A stretch of 13,057 nucleotides of DNA, taken from positions 1 through 13,057 of the forward strand of contig JAZRVU010000005.1 of the NCBI GenBank assembly GCA_045599305.1. The letters run 5' to 3'. Under the pieces are notes generated by a model, which worked only from the letters and a program-made list of their open reading frames with translations, had not been told where the DNA came from and ran no database searches. Origin of the DNA: SIG588 sp045599305 (lineage in GTDB: Bacteria > Bacillota > Clostridia > Oscillospirales > Acutalibacteraceae). This document shows positions 7,198 to 13,057 of the stretch, one piece after another (positions within the stretch are counted from its first letter, which is position 1; every line of letters starts with the position of its first letter). The translations under genes were made by a program, and so were the position numbers.

Positions 7198-7226
7198 TTG
7201 ATAAAACAGGCGGTTTGTGATATGAT
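7198..7226 (+). promoter_or_regulatory. Extended -10 promoter of the metallophosphoesterase gene
   Basis: Plus strand: TTGATA (7198-7203), 17 nt, TATGAT (7221-7226), preceded by TGA (extended -10). RNA should start near 7233, just before the ribosome binding site GAGGTG at 7236-7241. It is back-to-back with the mtaB promoter, the two -35 boxes being 19 nt apart. Confidence 0.75.
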
Positions 7227-7248
7227 AATCCACATGAGGTGAAAAGTT

Positions 7249-8013
7249 ATGTACACAAAACGGATGAGCCACAGTGCGGCGGCGCTTTCGCGGAAGCTGA
7301 CTGTGTCGGAATATACCTTTTCGGCCGATATCCCCGCACCGCTGACCTTTGCCTTCGTGTCCGACCTGCACGGCTGTGCGAACGAGCCGGTGCTCGCCGC
7401 CATCGGCCGCGTCGGTGTGGACGCGGTGCTGGTGGGCGGCGATTTCATCCACAGCACGGCGGAGCAGGCATCCGGCCTGGCATTTCTGGCGGCCTCTGCC
7501 GCCCGGTGGCCGACCTTCTGCTCGCTGGGCAATCATGAGATCCCCTCGGACGGCGCGGCGTTCCGGGAAAAACTGGCGCAGACCGGTGCCCGCCTGCTGG
7601 ACAACGCGGCCGAAGCGTTTCGCGGTGTGCAGATCGGCGGGTTGACCTCCGGCTTCGCCAAAGCGGATGCGCAGGGCAATCTCACCGCCACCCCCGTGCC
7701 GGACTGCGCTTTTTTGGAGCGGTTCGCCGCCCTGCCGGGCTTTTTGCTGCTGCTGTGCCACCACCCCGAATATTACGAGCGGTTCATCCGCCCGCTGCCC
7801 ATCCCGCTCACCCTTTCCGGCCACGCCCACGGCGGCCAATGGCGCCCCTTCGGCCATGCGCTTTTTGCGCCGGGGCAGGGGATATTCCCCCGGTACACCG
7901 CCGGCCTTTACGACGGCCGCCTGCTGGTGGGGCGGGGGCTCGGCAACCCGCAGCCCATCCCACGGTTGTGGAACAGGCCGGAGCTGGTGATCGTGCGGCT
8001 ACAGCCCTGCTGA
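7249..8013 (+). CDS. Calcineurin-like metallophosphoesterase (YkuE/YaeI-like)
   Basis: This 254-residue protein shows every metal-binding motif of the calcineurin-like phosphoesterase fold in order: D-x-H in SDLHG (Asp39, His41), GGD (Asp65), GNHE (Asn95, His96), CHHPEY (His171/172) and GHAHGGQ (His192, His194). The ending GHAHGGQ with a following G-x-x-x-P-R-Y pattern is like the YkuE/YaeI subgroup, some members of which act on lipid-linked sugars such as UDP-diacylglucosamine-type substrates. Unlike many of that group it has no N-terminal membrane segment or Tat signal; only a short beta stretch precedes the SDLHG motif. GAGGTG lies 7 nt before the ATG. It has its own promoter (7198-7226), and its stop lies 6 bases before the promoter of the next operon, so some read-through is possible. 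The fold is certain; the substrate is unknown. Confidence 0.88.
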   Translation: MYTKRMSHSAAALSRKLTVSEYTFSADIPAPLTFAFVSDLHGCANEPVLAAIGRVGVDAVLVGGDFIHSTAEQASGLAFLAASAARWPTFCSLGNHEIPSDGAAFREKLAQTGARLLDNAAEAFRGVQIGGLTSGFAKADAQGNLTATPVPDCAFLERFAALPGFLLLLCHHPEYYERFIRPLPIPLTLSGHAHGGQWRPFGHALFAPGQGIFPRYTAGLYDGRLLVGRGLGNPQPIPRLWNRPELVIVRLQPC

Positions 8014-8019
8014 AAAAAC

Positions 8020-8048
8020 TTGACATATCCTGTCGAAAAGACTATAAT
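8020..8048 (+). promoter_or_regulatory. Perfect-consensus sigma-A promoter of the acyl-transfer operon
   Basis: TTGACA (8020-8025), exactly 17 nt, TATAAT (8043-8048): all twelve bases match consensus. RNA should begin near 8055, giving a leader of about 30 nt. This implies strong, probably constitutive expression, and no operator-like repeat is evident around it. Confidence 0.9.
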
Positions 8049-8071
8049 GTGCTCGTATTTGCAAAAACGGC

Positions 8072-8079
8072 AGGAGGAG
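8072..8079 (+). promoter_or_regulatory. Ribosome binding site deciding the 8086 start
   Basis: AGGAGGAG, 6 nt before ATG 8086. Together with the promoter it excludes the in-frame TTG at 8020 and ATG at 8047, which lie in or before the -10 box. Confidence 0.85.
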
Positions 8080-8085
8080 TGGACT

Positions 8086-8949
8086 ATGAAGAAACGATTC
8101 GGCGACCGGAAAGACGGCGTGCTGCTGCGTGATATTGATTCCATGCACTTTATCATGCCGCTGATCTATCCCAACCGCTGTGATAACGAGGCGTTCATTT
8201 CCGAGCAGATCGACCTCACCAATGCCAATGCCTATCTGGCCAAAAAGAACGCGGCCGATCCGGCCTATCGCTACAACCTGTTCCAGCTGATCGTGACGGC
8301 CATGCTGAAGACCATCGCGCTGCGCCCGAAGATGAACCGCTTCATCGCCAACAAAACGATGTATCAGCGCAACGAGTTGTCGGCCTCCTTTGTTATCAAG
8401 AAGGAGTTTCAGGATAACGGTGCGGAGGCACTGGCGCTTTTGCGCGTGACCGGCAATGACAATATCGACACCATCCACGACGAGATCTACCGTCAGGTGT
8501 CCGCCGGCCGCAGTGAAAAGAAAGACGGCAGCAGTGAGAGCATGGACATCTTCAATAAACTGCCGCGTTTTGTCTCCCGCACCGCCGTGCGGTTTATCTG
8601 CTTCCTTGACCGGCACGGCTGGGTGCCCTCCTCGCTCATCGCGTCCGACCCGTATTATTCCTCGGTGGTGCTCACCAACCTCGGCTCCATCAAGCTGCAT
8701 TCGGGGTATCATCACCTCACCAACTGGGGCACCAACTCGGTGTTCTGCGCCATTGGCGAAAAGAAATTGCGTCCGTATTACGACGAAGAGGGCCATGTGA
8801 CGATGCGTGACAGCGTCGATCTCGGCCTCACCATCGACGAGCGCATCGCCGACGGCTATTACTATTCCAAAACGGTACGGCTGCTGCGCACGCTGCTGGA
8901 AAATCCGGAGCTGCTGGAGGAACCGCTTGACAGAAAGGTGGAGTACTGA
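8086..8949 (+). CDS. E2/CAT-fold acyltransferase-like protein with altered active site
   Basis: The 287 residues resemble the catalytic domain of 2-oxoacid dehydrogenase E2 (chloramphenicol-acetyltransferase fold) without lipoyl or E1-binding domains. The typical late motifs are present in order: VVLTNLGSI (194-202, matching the E2 strand F-T-I-S-N-L-G), NSVFCAIGE (217-225, matching the A-I-L-A-V-G strand), then LGLTIDERIADG (246-257), which aligns with the E2 active-site sequence D-H-R-x-x-D-G. Asp256 and Gly257 are kept, but the catalytic His is Glu252. With His missing, ordinary CoA-dependent acyl transfer is doubtful; it may have a different mechanism or bind acyl-CoA only. No signal peptide. 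It is the first gene of a two-gene unit with an acyl-CoA synthetase 2 nt downstream. No other E1, E2 or E3 gene is nearby, so a 2-oxoacid dehydrogenase role is unlikely. The fold is fairly sure; the function is open. Confidence 0.75.
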   Translation: MKKRFGDRKDGVLLRDIDSMHFIMPLIYPNRCDNEAFISEQIDLTNANAYLAKKNAADPAYRYNLFQLIVTAMLKTIALRPKMNRFIANKTMYQRNELSASFVIKKEFQDNGAEALALLRVTGNDNIDTIHDEIYRQVSAGRSEKKDGSSESMDIFNKLPRFVSRTAVRFICFLDRHGWVPSSLIASDPYYSSVVLTNLGSIKLHSGYHHLTNWGTNSVFCAIGEKKLRPYYDEEGHVTMRDSVDLGLTIDERIADGYYYSKTVRLLRTLLENPELLEEPLDRKVEY

Positions 8950-8951
8950 TC

Positions 8952-10700
8952 ATGGCAGAGATTACGGCCAAGACCCCGTGGGCGGGGCATCTGGGCGATG
9001 TGCCGATGCATCTGGACTATTTTGACGGCTCGATGTATGAGGCGGTGGCCCGCATCGCCGCACAGTACCCCGATAACATCGCCTTCGACTTCATGGGGCG
9101 CTCCACCACCTACCGCCGCATGGTGCAGCAGATCGAGCAATGCGCCCGGTCGCTCAAGACCATCGGTGTGCGGGAGGGCGACCGTGTCACCATCGCCATG
9201 CCCAACTGCCCGCAGGCGATCTATATGTTCTACGCCATCAACCTCGTGGGCGGCGTGGCCAACATGATCCACCCGCTTTCGGCGGAAAAGGAGATCGAAT
9301 TCTATCTCAACGAGTCGGAGAGCGTCACCGCCATCACGCTCGACCAGTTCTATCACAAATTCGAGAACATCCGCCAGAACACCAAGGTGGTCAACATCAT
9401 CATCGCCAGTGTGAAGGATGAACTCTCCCGTCCCATCAAGGCGGGCTATATGCTCACCGAGGGGCTCAAGATCCAGCGCATCCCCTCGGATGCGCCCATC
9501 ATCCGCTGGAAGGATTTCATGCGGCTGAGCCGTTCCTGCTTCTTCAATTACAAGGTGAAGCGCACCGGCGATCAGCCCGCCGTCATCCTCTATTCCGGCG
9601 GCACCACCGGTACCACAAAGGGCATCGTGCTCACCAACCGCAACTTTAACGCGCTCGGCCAGCAGGTCATCGCCGCCAACCCCATGTTCCGGGTGGGCGA
9701 CCGTATGCTGGCGGCCATGCCGCTGTTCCACGGCTTCGGTCTGGGTGTCTGCGTGCACACCATGCTGTCGCAGGGCGGCCGCTGCATCCTGATCCCGCGG
9801 TTCACGGCCAAGAGCTATGCCAAGCAGATCGTGAAATATAAGTGCAACTTCATCGCCGGTGTGCCCACGCTGTATGAAGCGCTGCTGCGTCTGCCCTCCA
9901 TGGACGGTGCCAATCTCAGCTGCCTCAAGGGCGTCTTCTCCGGCGGCGATTCCCTCTCCATCGAACTCAAAAAGAAATTCGATAAATTCCTCTATGACCA
10001 CAAATCGGTCATTCAGGTGCGGGAGGGCTACGGCACCACCGAAACGGTCACCGCCTGCTGCCTCACCCCGCCGCATATGTTCAAGGAGGGGAGCATCGGC
10101 CTGCCCTTCCCGGATACCTACATCAAGATCGTGAAGCCGGGTACCGATGAGGAACTGCCCTATGGCGAAGAGGGCGAGATCCTGCTCGCCGGCCCCACCG
10201 TGATGAAGGAATACATGAATCACCCGGACGAGACCGCCGCCACCCTGCGCACCCATGCGGACGGGCTGACGTGGGTCTACACAGGGGATCTCGGCGTGAT
10301 GGACACGGAGGGCTTCATCTATTTCCGCGGCCGTGCCAAGCGCATGATCATCTCCTCGGGCTATAACGTCTATCCCAGCCAGATCGAGAATATCCTCGAT
10401 GCGCACGAATTCGTGCAGATGAGTTGCGTCATCGGCGTGCCCGATCCCTACAAGATCCAGAAGGTCAAGGCGTTCGTGAAGCTGTCGGCCGGTGTGCCGG
10501 CCAGCAAGGAGACGCTGGACGTGCTGATGGAGTATTGCCGCCGCAACATCGCCAAATACGCCATGCCCTATGATATCGAGTTCCGTGAGGATATGCCCAA
10601 AACGCTGGTGGGCAAGGTGGCCTACCGCCAGTTGGAGGAAGAAGAACTGCAAAAGATCGCCGCACAGAAAGCCGACGATGCCTCTCCTGCCGGCGAATGA
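8952..10700 (+). CDS. AMP-forming acyl-CoA synthetase / acyl-AMP ligase
   Basis: The 582-residue enzyme belongs to the ANL superfamily, activating a carboxylic acid with ATP to an acyl-AMP and then usually a CoA thioester. Core motifs: A3 phosphate loop YSGGTTGTTKG (214-224, Thr in the usual Pro position), A5 YGTTE (360-364), A7 YTGDL (443-447), the hinge region RAKRMIISSGYNVYP (461-475) and A10 PKTLVGKVAYR with the catalytic Lys555. The N-terminal domain spans about 25-450 and the mobile C-terminal domain 460-565. Between about 150 and 205 it has a basic, amphipathic stretch (DELSRPIKAGYMLTEG..., CFFNYKVKR) that might touch membranes. The ATG follows the previous stop by 2 nt, with AGGTGGAG inside that gene's last codons. 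The transcript ends at the terminator at 10718-10746. The substrate, probably a medium- or long-chain fatty acid, cannot be read from the sequence. Confidence 0.9.
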   Translation: MAEITAKTPWAGHLGDVPMHLDYFDGSMYEAVARIAAQYPDNIAFDFMGRSTTYRRMVQQIEQCARSLKTIGVREGDRVTIAMPNCPQAIYMFYAINLVGGVANMIHPLSAEKEIEFYLNESESVTAITLDQFYHKFENIRQNTKVVNIIIASVKDELSRPIKAGYMLTEGLKIQRIPSDAPIIRWKDFMRLSRSCFFNYKVKRTGDQPAVILYSGGTTGTTKGIVLTNRNFNALGQQVIAANPMFRVGDRMLAAMPLFHGFGLGVCVHTMLSQGGRCILIPRFTAKSYAKQIVKYKCNFIAGVPTLYEALLRLPSMDGANLSCLKGVFSGGDSLSIELKKKFDKFLYDHKSVIQVREGYGTTETVTACCLTPPHMFKEGSIGLPFPDTYIKIVKPGTDEELPYGEEGEILLAGPTVMKEYMNHPDETAATLRTHADGLTWVYTGDLGVMDTEGFIYFRGRAKRMIISSGYNVYPSQIENILDAHEFVQMSCVIGVPDPYKIQKVKAFVKLSAGVPASKETLDVLMEYCRRNIAKYAMPYDIEFREDMPKTLVGKVAYRQLEEEELQKIAAQKADDASPAGE

Positions 10701-10717
10701 TTCAAAACATAAAAAAA

Positions 10718-10746
10718 CACATCCCGCAGCGCCGCTGCGGGATGTG
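10718..10746. terminator. Bidirectional intrinsic terminator
   Basis: A 13-bp GC-rich perfect stem (10718-10730 / 10734-10746) with a 3-nt loop is flanked by seven As on the left and seven Ts on the right. It therefore ends both the plus-strand acyl-CoA synthetase operon and the minus-strand serC-serA operon. Confidence 0.95.
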
Positions 10747-10768
10747 TTTTTTTGTAAAGAAAGCGTTA

Positions 10769-11926
10769 TCAGATGCCGCGCACCCGGATGACGCCCTCGA
10801 TCTGCTCGATCTGGGCGATCGCTTCGGCAGAGGGGAGCGCCGGGATATCCAGCATGGTGTAGGCGTAGTCCTTGCGGGAACGGTTGGCCAGCGACTCGAT
10901 GTTGATGCCCTCGCCGGAGACCAGCGCGCTGATCTGCGTGATGATGCTGGGCACATTGAGGTGCAGCACGCACAGACGGTGCGCCGTGCTGCGCGGCACG
11001 TTCACGGTGGGGTAGTTCACCGAATTGACGATGTTGCCGTCCTCGAGATAGGCCTTCAGTTCATCGGCGGCCATCACGGCGCAGTTGTCCTCGCTTTCGG
11101 GAGTGGAGGCACCCAGATGCGGGATCGCGATGATGCCGGGCACATCCAGTGCTTCCTCGGTGGGGAAGTCCACCACATACTTGGCGACCTTGCCGGTCTC
11201 CAGCGCGGCCTTCACGGCGTCGATATCCACCAGTTCAGCACGGGCGAAGTTCAGGATGCGCACGCCCTCGGGCATCTGCGCAATGGCCTCGGCGTTGATC
11301 ATGCCGCGGGTGTCGTTGTTCAGCGGCACATGGACACTGATGAAGTCGCAGGTCTGATAGATCTCTTCCCGGCTGGCGGCGTGCTTCACACCGCTGGAGA
11401 GCTTCCACGCGGAGTCGACCGACATGAACGGGTCGAAGCCGTAGACATCCATGCCCAGCGCCTGTGCGGCGTTGGCCACCAGGATACCGATGGCACCCAG
11501 ACCGATGACACCCAGTTTTTTTCCGGCGATCTCGGGACCCACAAAGGCGCCCTTGCCTTTTTCCACCAGTTTGGCCACGGCGGCGCCCTCACCCTTCAGG
11601 GTCTTGGCCCATTCCACGGCGTCGATGACTTTGCGGCAGGAGAGCAGCAGACCGGCCAGCACCAGTTCTTTCACGGCGTTGGCGTTGGCACCGGGGGTGT
11701 TGAAGACCACGATGCCCGCATCACTGCATTTATCCACCGGGATATTGTTGGTACCGGCGCCCGCACGGGCGATGGCCAGCAATTCGGCCGGCAGTTCCAT
11801 TTCGTGCATGGCGGCGGAGCGCACCAGCACACCGGCGGCGCCGGCGAGTTCTTCGGAGAAGGTGTAGTCGGCGCCCATGCGGTCGGTGCCGCAGGCGGCG
11901 ATCTTGTTCAAAGTACAGATTTTCAT
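10769..11926 (-). CDS. serA: D-3-phosphoglycerate dehydrogenase with ACT domain
   Basis: SerA oxidises 3-phosphoglycerate to 3-phosphohydroxypyruvate with NAD+, the first step of serine synthesis. The 385-residue protein has a substrate domain (1-100 and about 285-305), a Rossmann domain with GLGAIG (142-147) and Asp165 that would bind the NAD ribose, the catalytic Arg229 (NFAR), an acidic residue at Glu257/258 and His270 (IPHLGAST), and a C-terminal ACT domain (about 315-385). That domain may mediate feedback control by serine. The length fits the short ACT-containing type. The third signature reads NFARAELVD, with Ala where Gly or Pro is usual after Arg. GGGAGG stands about 8 nt before the ATG, and the serC stop is 17 nt upstream, so the two are one operon. 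Confidence 0.93.
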   Translation of the reverse strand: MKICTLNKIAACGTDRMGADYTFSEELAGAAGVLVRSAAMHEMELPAELLAIARAGAGTNNIPVDKCSDAGIVVFNTPGANANAVKELVLAGLLLSCRKVIDAVEWAKTLKGEGAAVAKLVEKGKGAFVGPEIAGKKLGVIGLGAIGILVANAAQALGMDVYGFDPFMSVDSAWKLSSGVKHAASREEIYQTCDFISVHVPLNNDTRGMINAEAIAQMPEGVRILNFARAELVDIDAVKAALETGKVAKYVVDFPTEEALDVPGIIAIPHLGASTPESEDNCAVMAADELKAYLEDGNIVNSVNYPTVNVPRSTAHRLCVLHLNVPSIITQISALVSGEGINIESLANRSRKDYAYTMLDIPALPSAEAIAQIEQIEGVIRVRGI

Positions 11927-11943
11927 GATGCAGTCCCTCCCGA

Positions 11944-13029
11944 TCAGGCGTTGGCGGCCTCAAAGGCCTTCATGAACTCCACCAGCTTCTCCACGCCTTC
12001 GACCGGCATGGCATTGTAGATGGAGGCGCGCATACCGCCGACGGTGCGGTGACCCTTCAGGTTGACAAAGCCGGCGGCGGTGGATTCCTTGACGAACTTG
12101 GCATCCAGCTCCTCGTTGCCGGTGACGAAGGGCACGTTCATGATGGAGCGATCCTCCGGCACCACGGTGCCGCGGAACAGGTTGCTCTGATCGAGGAAGG
12201 AGTAGAGGATGGAGGCCTTCTTTTCATTGATGGCCTGCATCTTGTCCAGACCGCCGATCTCGTTCTTCAGCCACTCGAGCACCAGCTTGGCAACGTAGAT
12301 GGTGTAGCAGGGCGGGGTGTTGTACATAGAGCCGTTGTCGGCGTGGATCTGATAGTTGAACATGGTGGGGGTGATGTCGCGCGCATGGCCGATCAGGTCT
12401 TCACGGATGATGACCACCGTCAGACCGGCAGGAGCCATGTTCTTCTGCGCACCGGCGTACAGCACACCGAACTTGGAGACATCGATGGGCTTGGAGAGGA
12501 TGCAGGAGGAGATATCCGCCACCAGCGGCACATCGCCGGTCTGGGGCAGCTCATGGTACACGGTACCGTAGATGGTGTTGTTCATGCAGATGTGGAAATA
12601 GTCCGCATCCTTGGTGAAGGTGTCGGGATCCAGTTTCGGGATGTAGGAGAACGTCTTGTCCTTGGAACTGGCCACGATATGTGCCTCACCGTAGCGGGAG
12701 GCTTCCTGATACGCTTTGTTCGCCCACTGACCGGTGATGACGAAATCCGCCTTGCCGCTGCCGTTCATCAGGTTGAGCGGGAGCATGGCAAACTGCGAGG
12801 ACGCGCCGCCCTGCAGAAACAGGACCTTGTAGTTGTCCGGGATGCCCATTACTTCACGCAGCAGCGCTTCGCAGCCGTTGATGATGGCCTCATACGTCTT
12901 GGAGCGGTGGGACATCTCCATCACGCTCTGACCGCTGCCGTTGCAATCCAGCATCTCGGCGGCGGCACGGTTCAGTACTGCCTCGGGCAGCATGGACGGA
13001 CCTGCGGAAAAATTGTACACTCTTGACAT
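11944..13029 (-). CDS. serC: Phosphoserine aminotransferase
   Basis: SerC transfers an amino group from glutamate to 3-phosphohydroxypyruvate, the second step of serine synthesis; it can also serve pyridoxal phosphate synthesis in some bacteria. The 361 residues match the usual length of about 360. Visible landmarks are NFSAGPSMLP at the start (6-15), SHRSK (40-44) for substrate phosphate, GGASSQF (74-80) for the cofactor phosphate, Asp172 in VADISS, and the pyridoxal-binding Lys196 in GAQKNMAPAG. A perfect AAAGGAGGT lies 8 nt before the ATG. It is first of the serC-serA pair. The upstream region runs off the window, so its promoter is not seen with confidence. Confidence 0.96.
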   Translation of the reverse strand: MSRVYNFSAGPSMLPEAVLNRAAAEMLDCNGSGQSVMEMSHRSKTYEAIINGCEALLREVMGIPDNYKVLFLQGGASSQFAMLPLNLMNGSGKADFVITGQWANKAYQEASRYGEAHIVASSKDKTFSYIPKLDPDTFTKDADYFHICMNNTIYGTVYHELPQTGDVPLVADISSCILSKPIDVSKFGVLYAGAQKNMAPAGLTVVIIREDLIGHARDITPTMFNYQIHADNGSMYNTPPCYTIYVAKLVLEWLKNEIGGLDKMQAINEKKASILYSFLDQSNLFRGTVVPEDRSIMNVPFVTGNEELDAKFVKESTAAGFVNLKGHRTVGGMRASIYNAMPVEGVEKLVEFMKAFEAANA

Positions 13030-13057
13030 GGAAAAAGACCTCCTTTAGATTATATCT

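Noticed and set aside
7116..7532. N-terminal extension of mtaB to 7532 or to ATG 7151
   Set aside because: The mtaB promoter places the RNA start near 7143 and the family begins at MTVYFHTLGCK. The extension lies over the divergent phosphoesterase gene.
8862..10973. A 703-codon open frame on the minus strand opposite the acyl-CoA synthetase
   Set aside because: The plus-strand frame carries all ANL motifs, a ribosome binding site and a promoter. The antisense product is His/Gly/Asp-rich low-quality sequence typical of a shadow frame in GC-rich DNA.
10697..13026. Plus-strand open frames opposite serA and serC
   Set aside because: SerA and SerC are unmistakable on the minus strand, and the plus-strand frames run through the terminator and have no protein-like motifs.
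13049..13054. TATAAT on the minus strand just upstream of serC
   Set aside because: A start 7 nt downstream would cut into the serC ribosome binding site, and no -35 region is inside the window. It is probably chance in an AT-rich leader or belongs to sequence beyond the edge.

Overview
The window looks like chromosomal DNA of a Gram-positive bacterium of the class Clostridia, perhaps an Oscillospiraceae/Ruminococcaceae-type gut anaerobe. This is inferred from strong AGGAGG-type ribosome binding sites, textbook sigma-A promoters (including a perfect TTGACA-17-TATAAT), two lipoproteins with Gram-positive-style signal peptides, an MtaB/YqeV-type tRNA methylthiotransferase, and a Cthe_2159-like carbohydrate-binding protein. 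Most of the window is GC-rich, which produces many long open frames antisense to real genes. The first ~2.1 kb is visibly more AT-rich. No tRNA, rRNA, CRISPR array, insertion sequence or phage gene was seen.

Layout, left to right. (1) Positions 29-1733, minus strand: a two-gene operon encoding an unrecognised helical cytosolic protein followed by an unrecognised lipoprotein with two similar halves. It is read from a good promoter at about 1897-1925 through a ~157-nt leader that carries a perfect 10-bp inverted repeat, and it is followed by a 19-bp perfect hairpin. (2) 1734-2152: a non-coding divergent intergenic region. (3) 2153-4114, plus strand: a secreted, lipid-anchored beta-helix carbohydrate-binding protein with an 11-residue C-terminal tandem repeat, ending at a convergent terminator. 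(4) 4150-7115, minus strand: mtaB and, overlapping it by ATGA, an intracellular GH5-like glycoside hydrolase. (5) 7116-7248: a compact divergent promoter region with two extended -10 promoters. (6) 7249-8013, plus strand: a metallophosphoesterase. (7) 8020-10700, plus strand: a consensus promoter driving an E2/CAT-fold acyltransferase-like protein and an AMP-forming acyl-CoA synthetase separated by 2 nt. (8) 10718-10746: a bidirectional terminator. (9) 10769-13029, minus strand: serC-serA, the first two steps of the phosphorylated serine pathway.

How the genes work together. serC and serA convert 3-phosphoglycerate to phosphoserine (SerA first in the pathway, SerC second). MtaB modifies ANN-decoding tRNAs; its overlap with a glycosidase gene is probably a matter of shared expression rather than shared chemistry. 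The most intriguing unit is the acyltransferase-like/acyl-CoA ligase pair: the ligase would make an acyl-CoA and the E2-fold partner would be the natural acceptor, yet it carries Glu where the catalytic His of the family should be. The window is otherwise mostly ordinary housekeeping and accessory metabolism, and I do not see a defence system or a mobile element.
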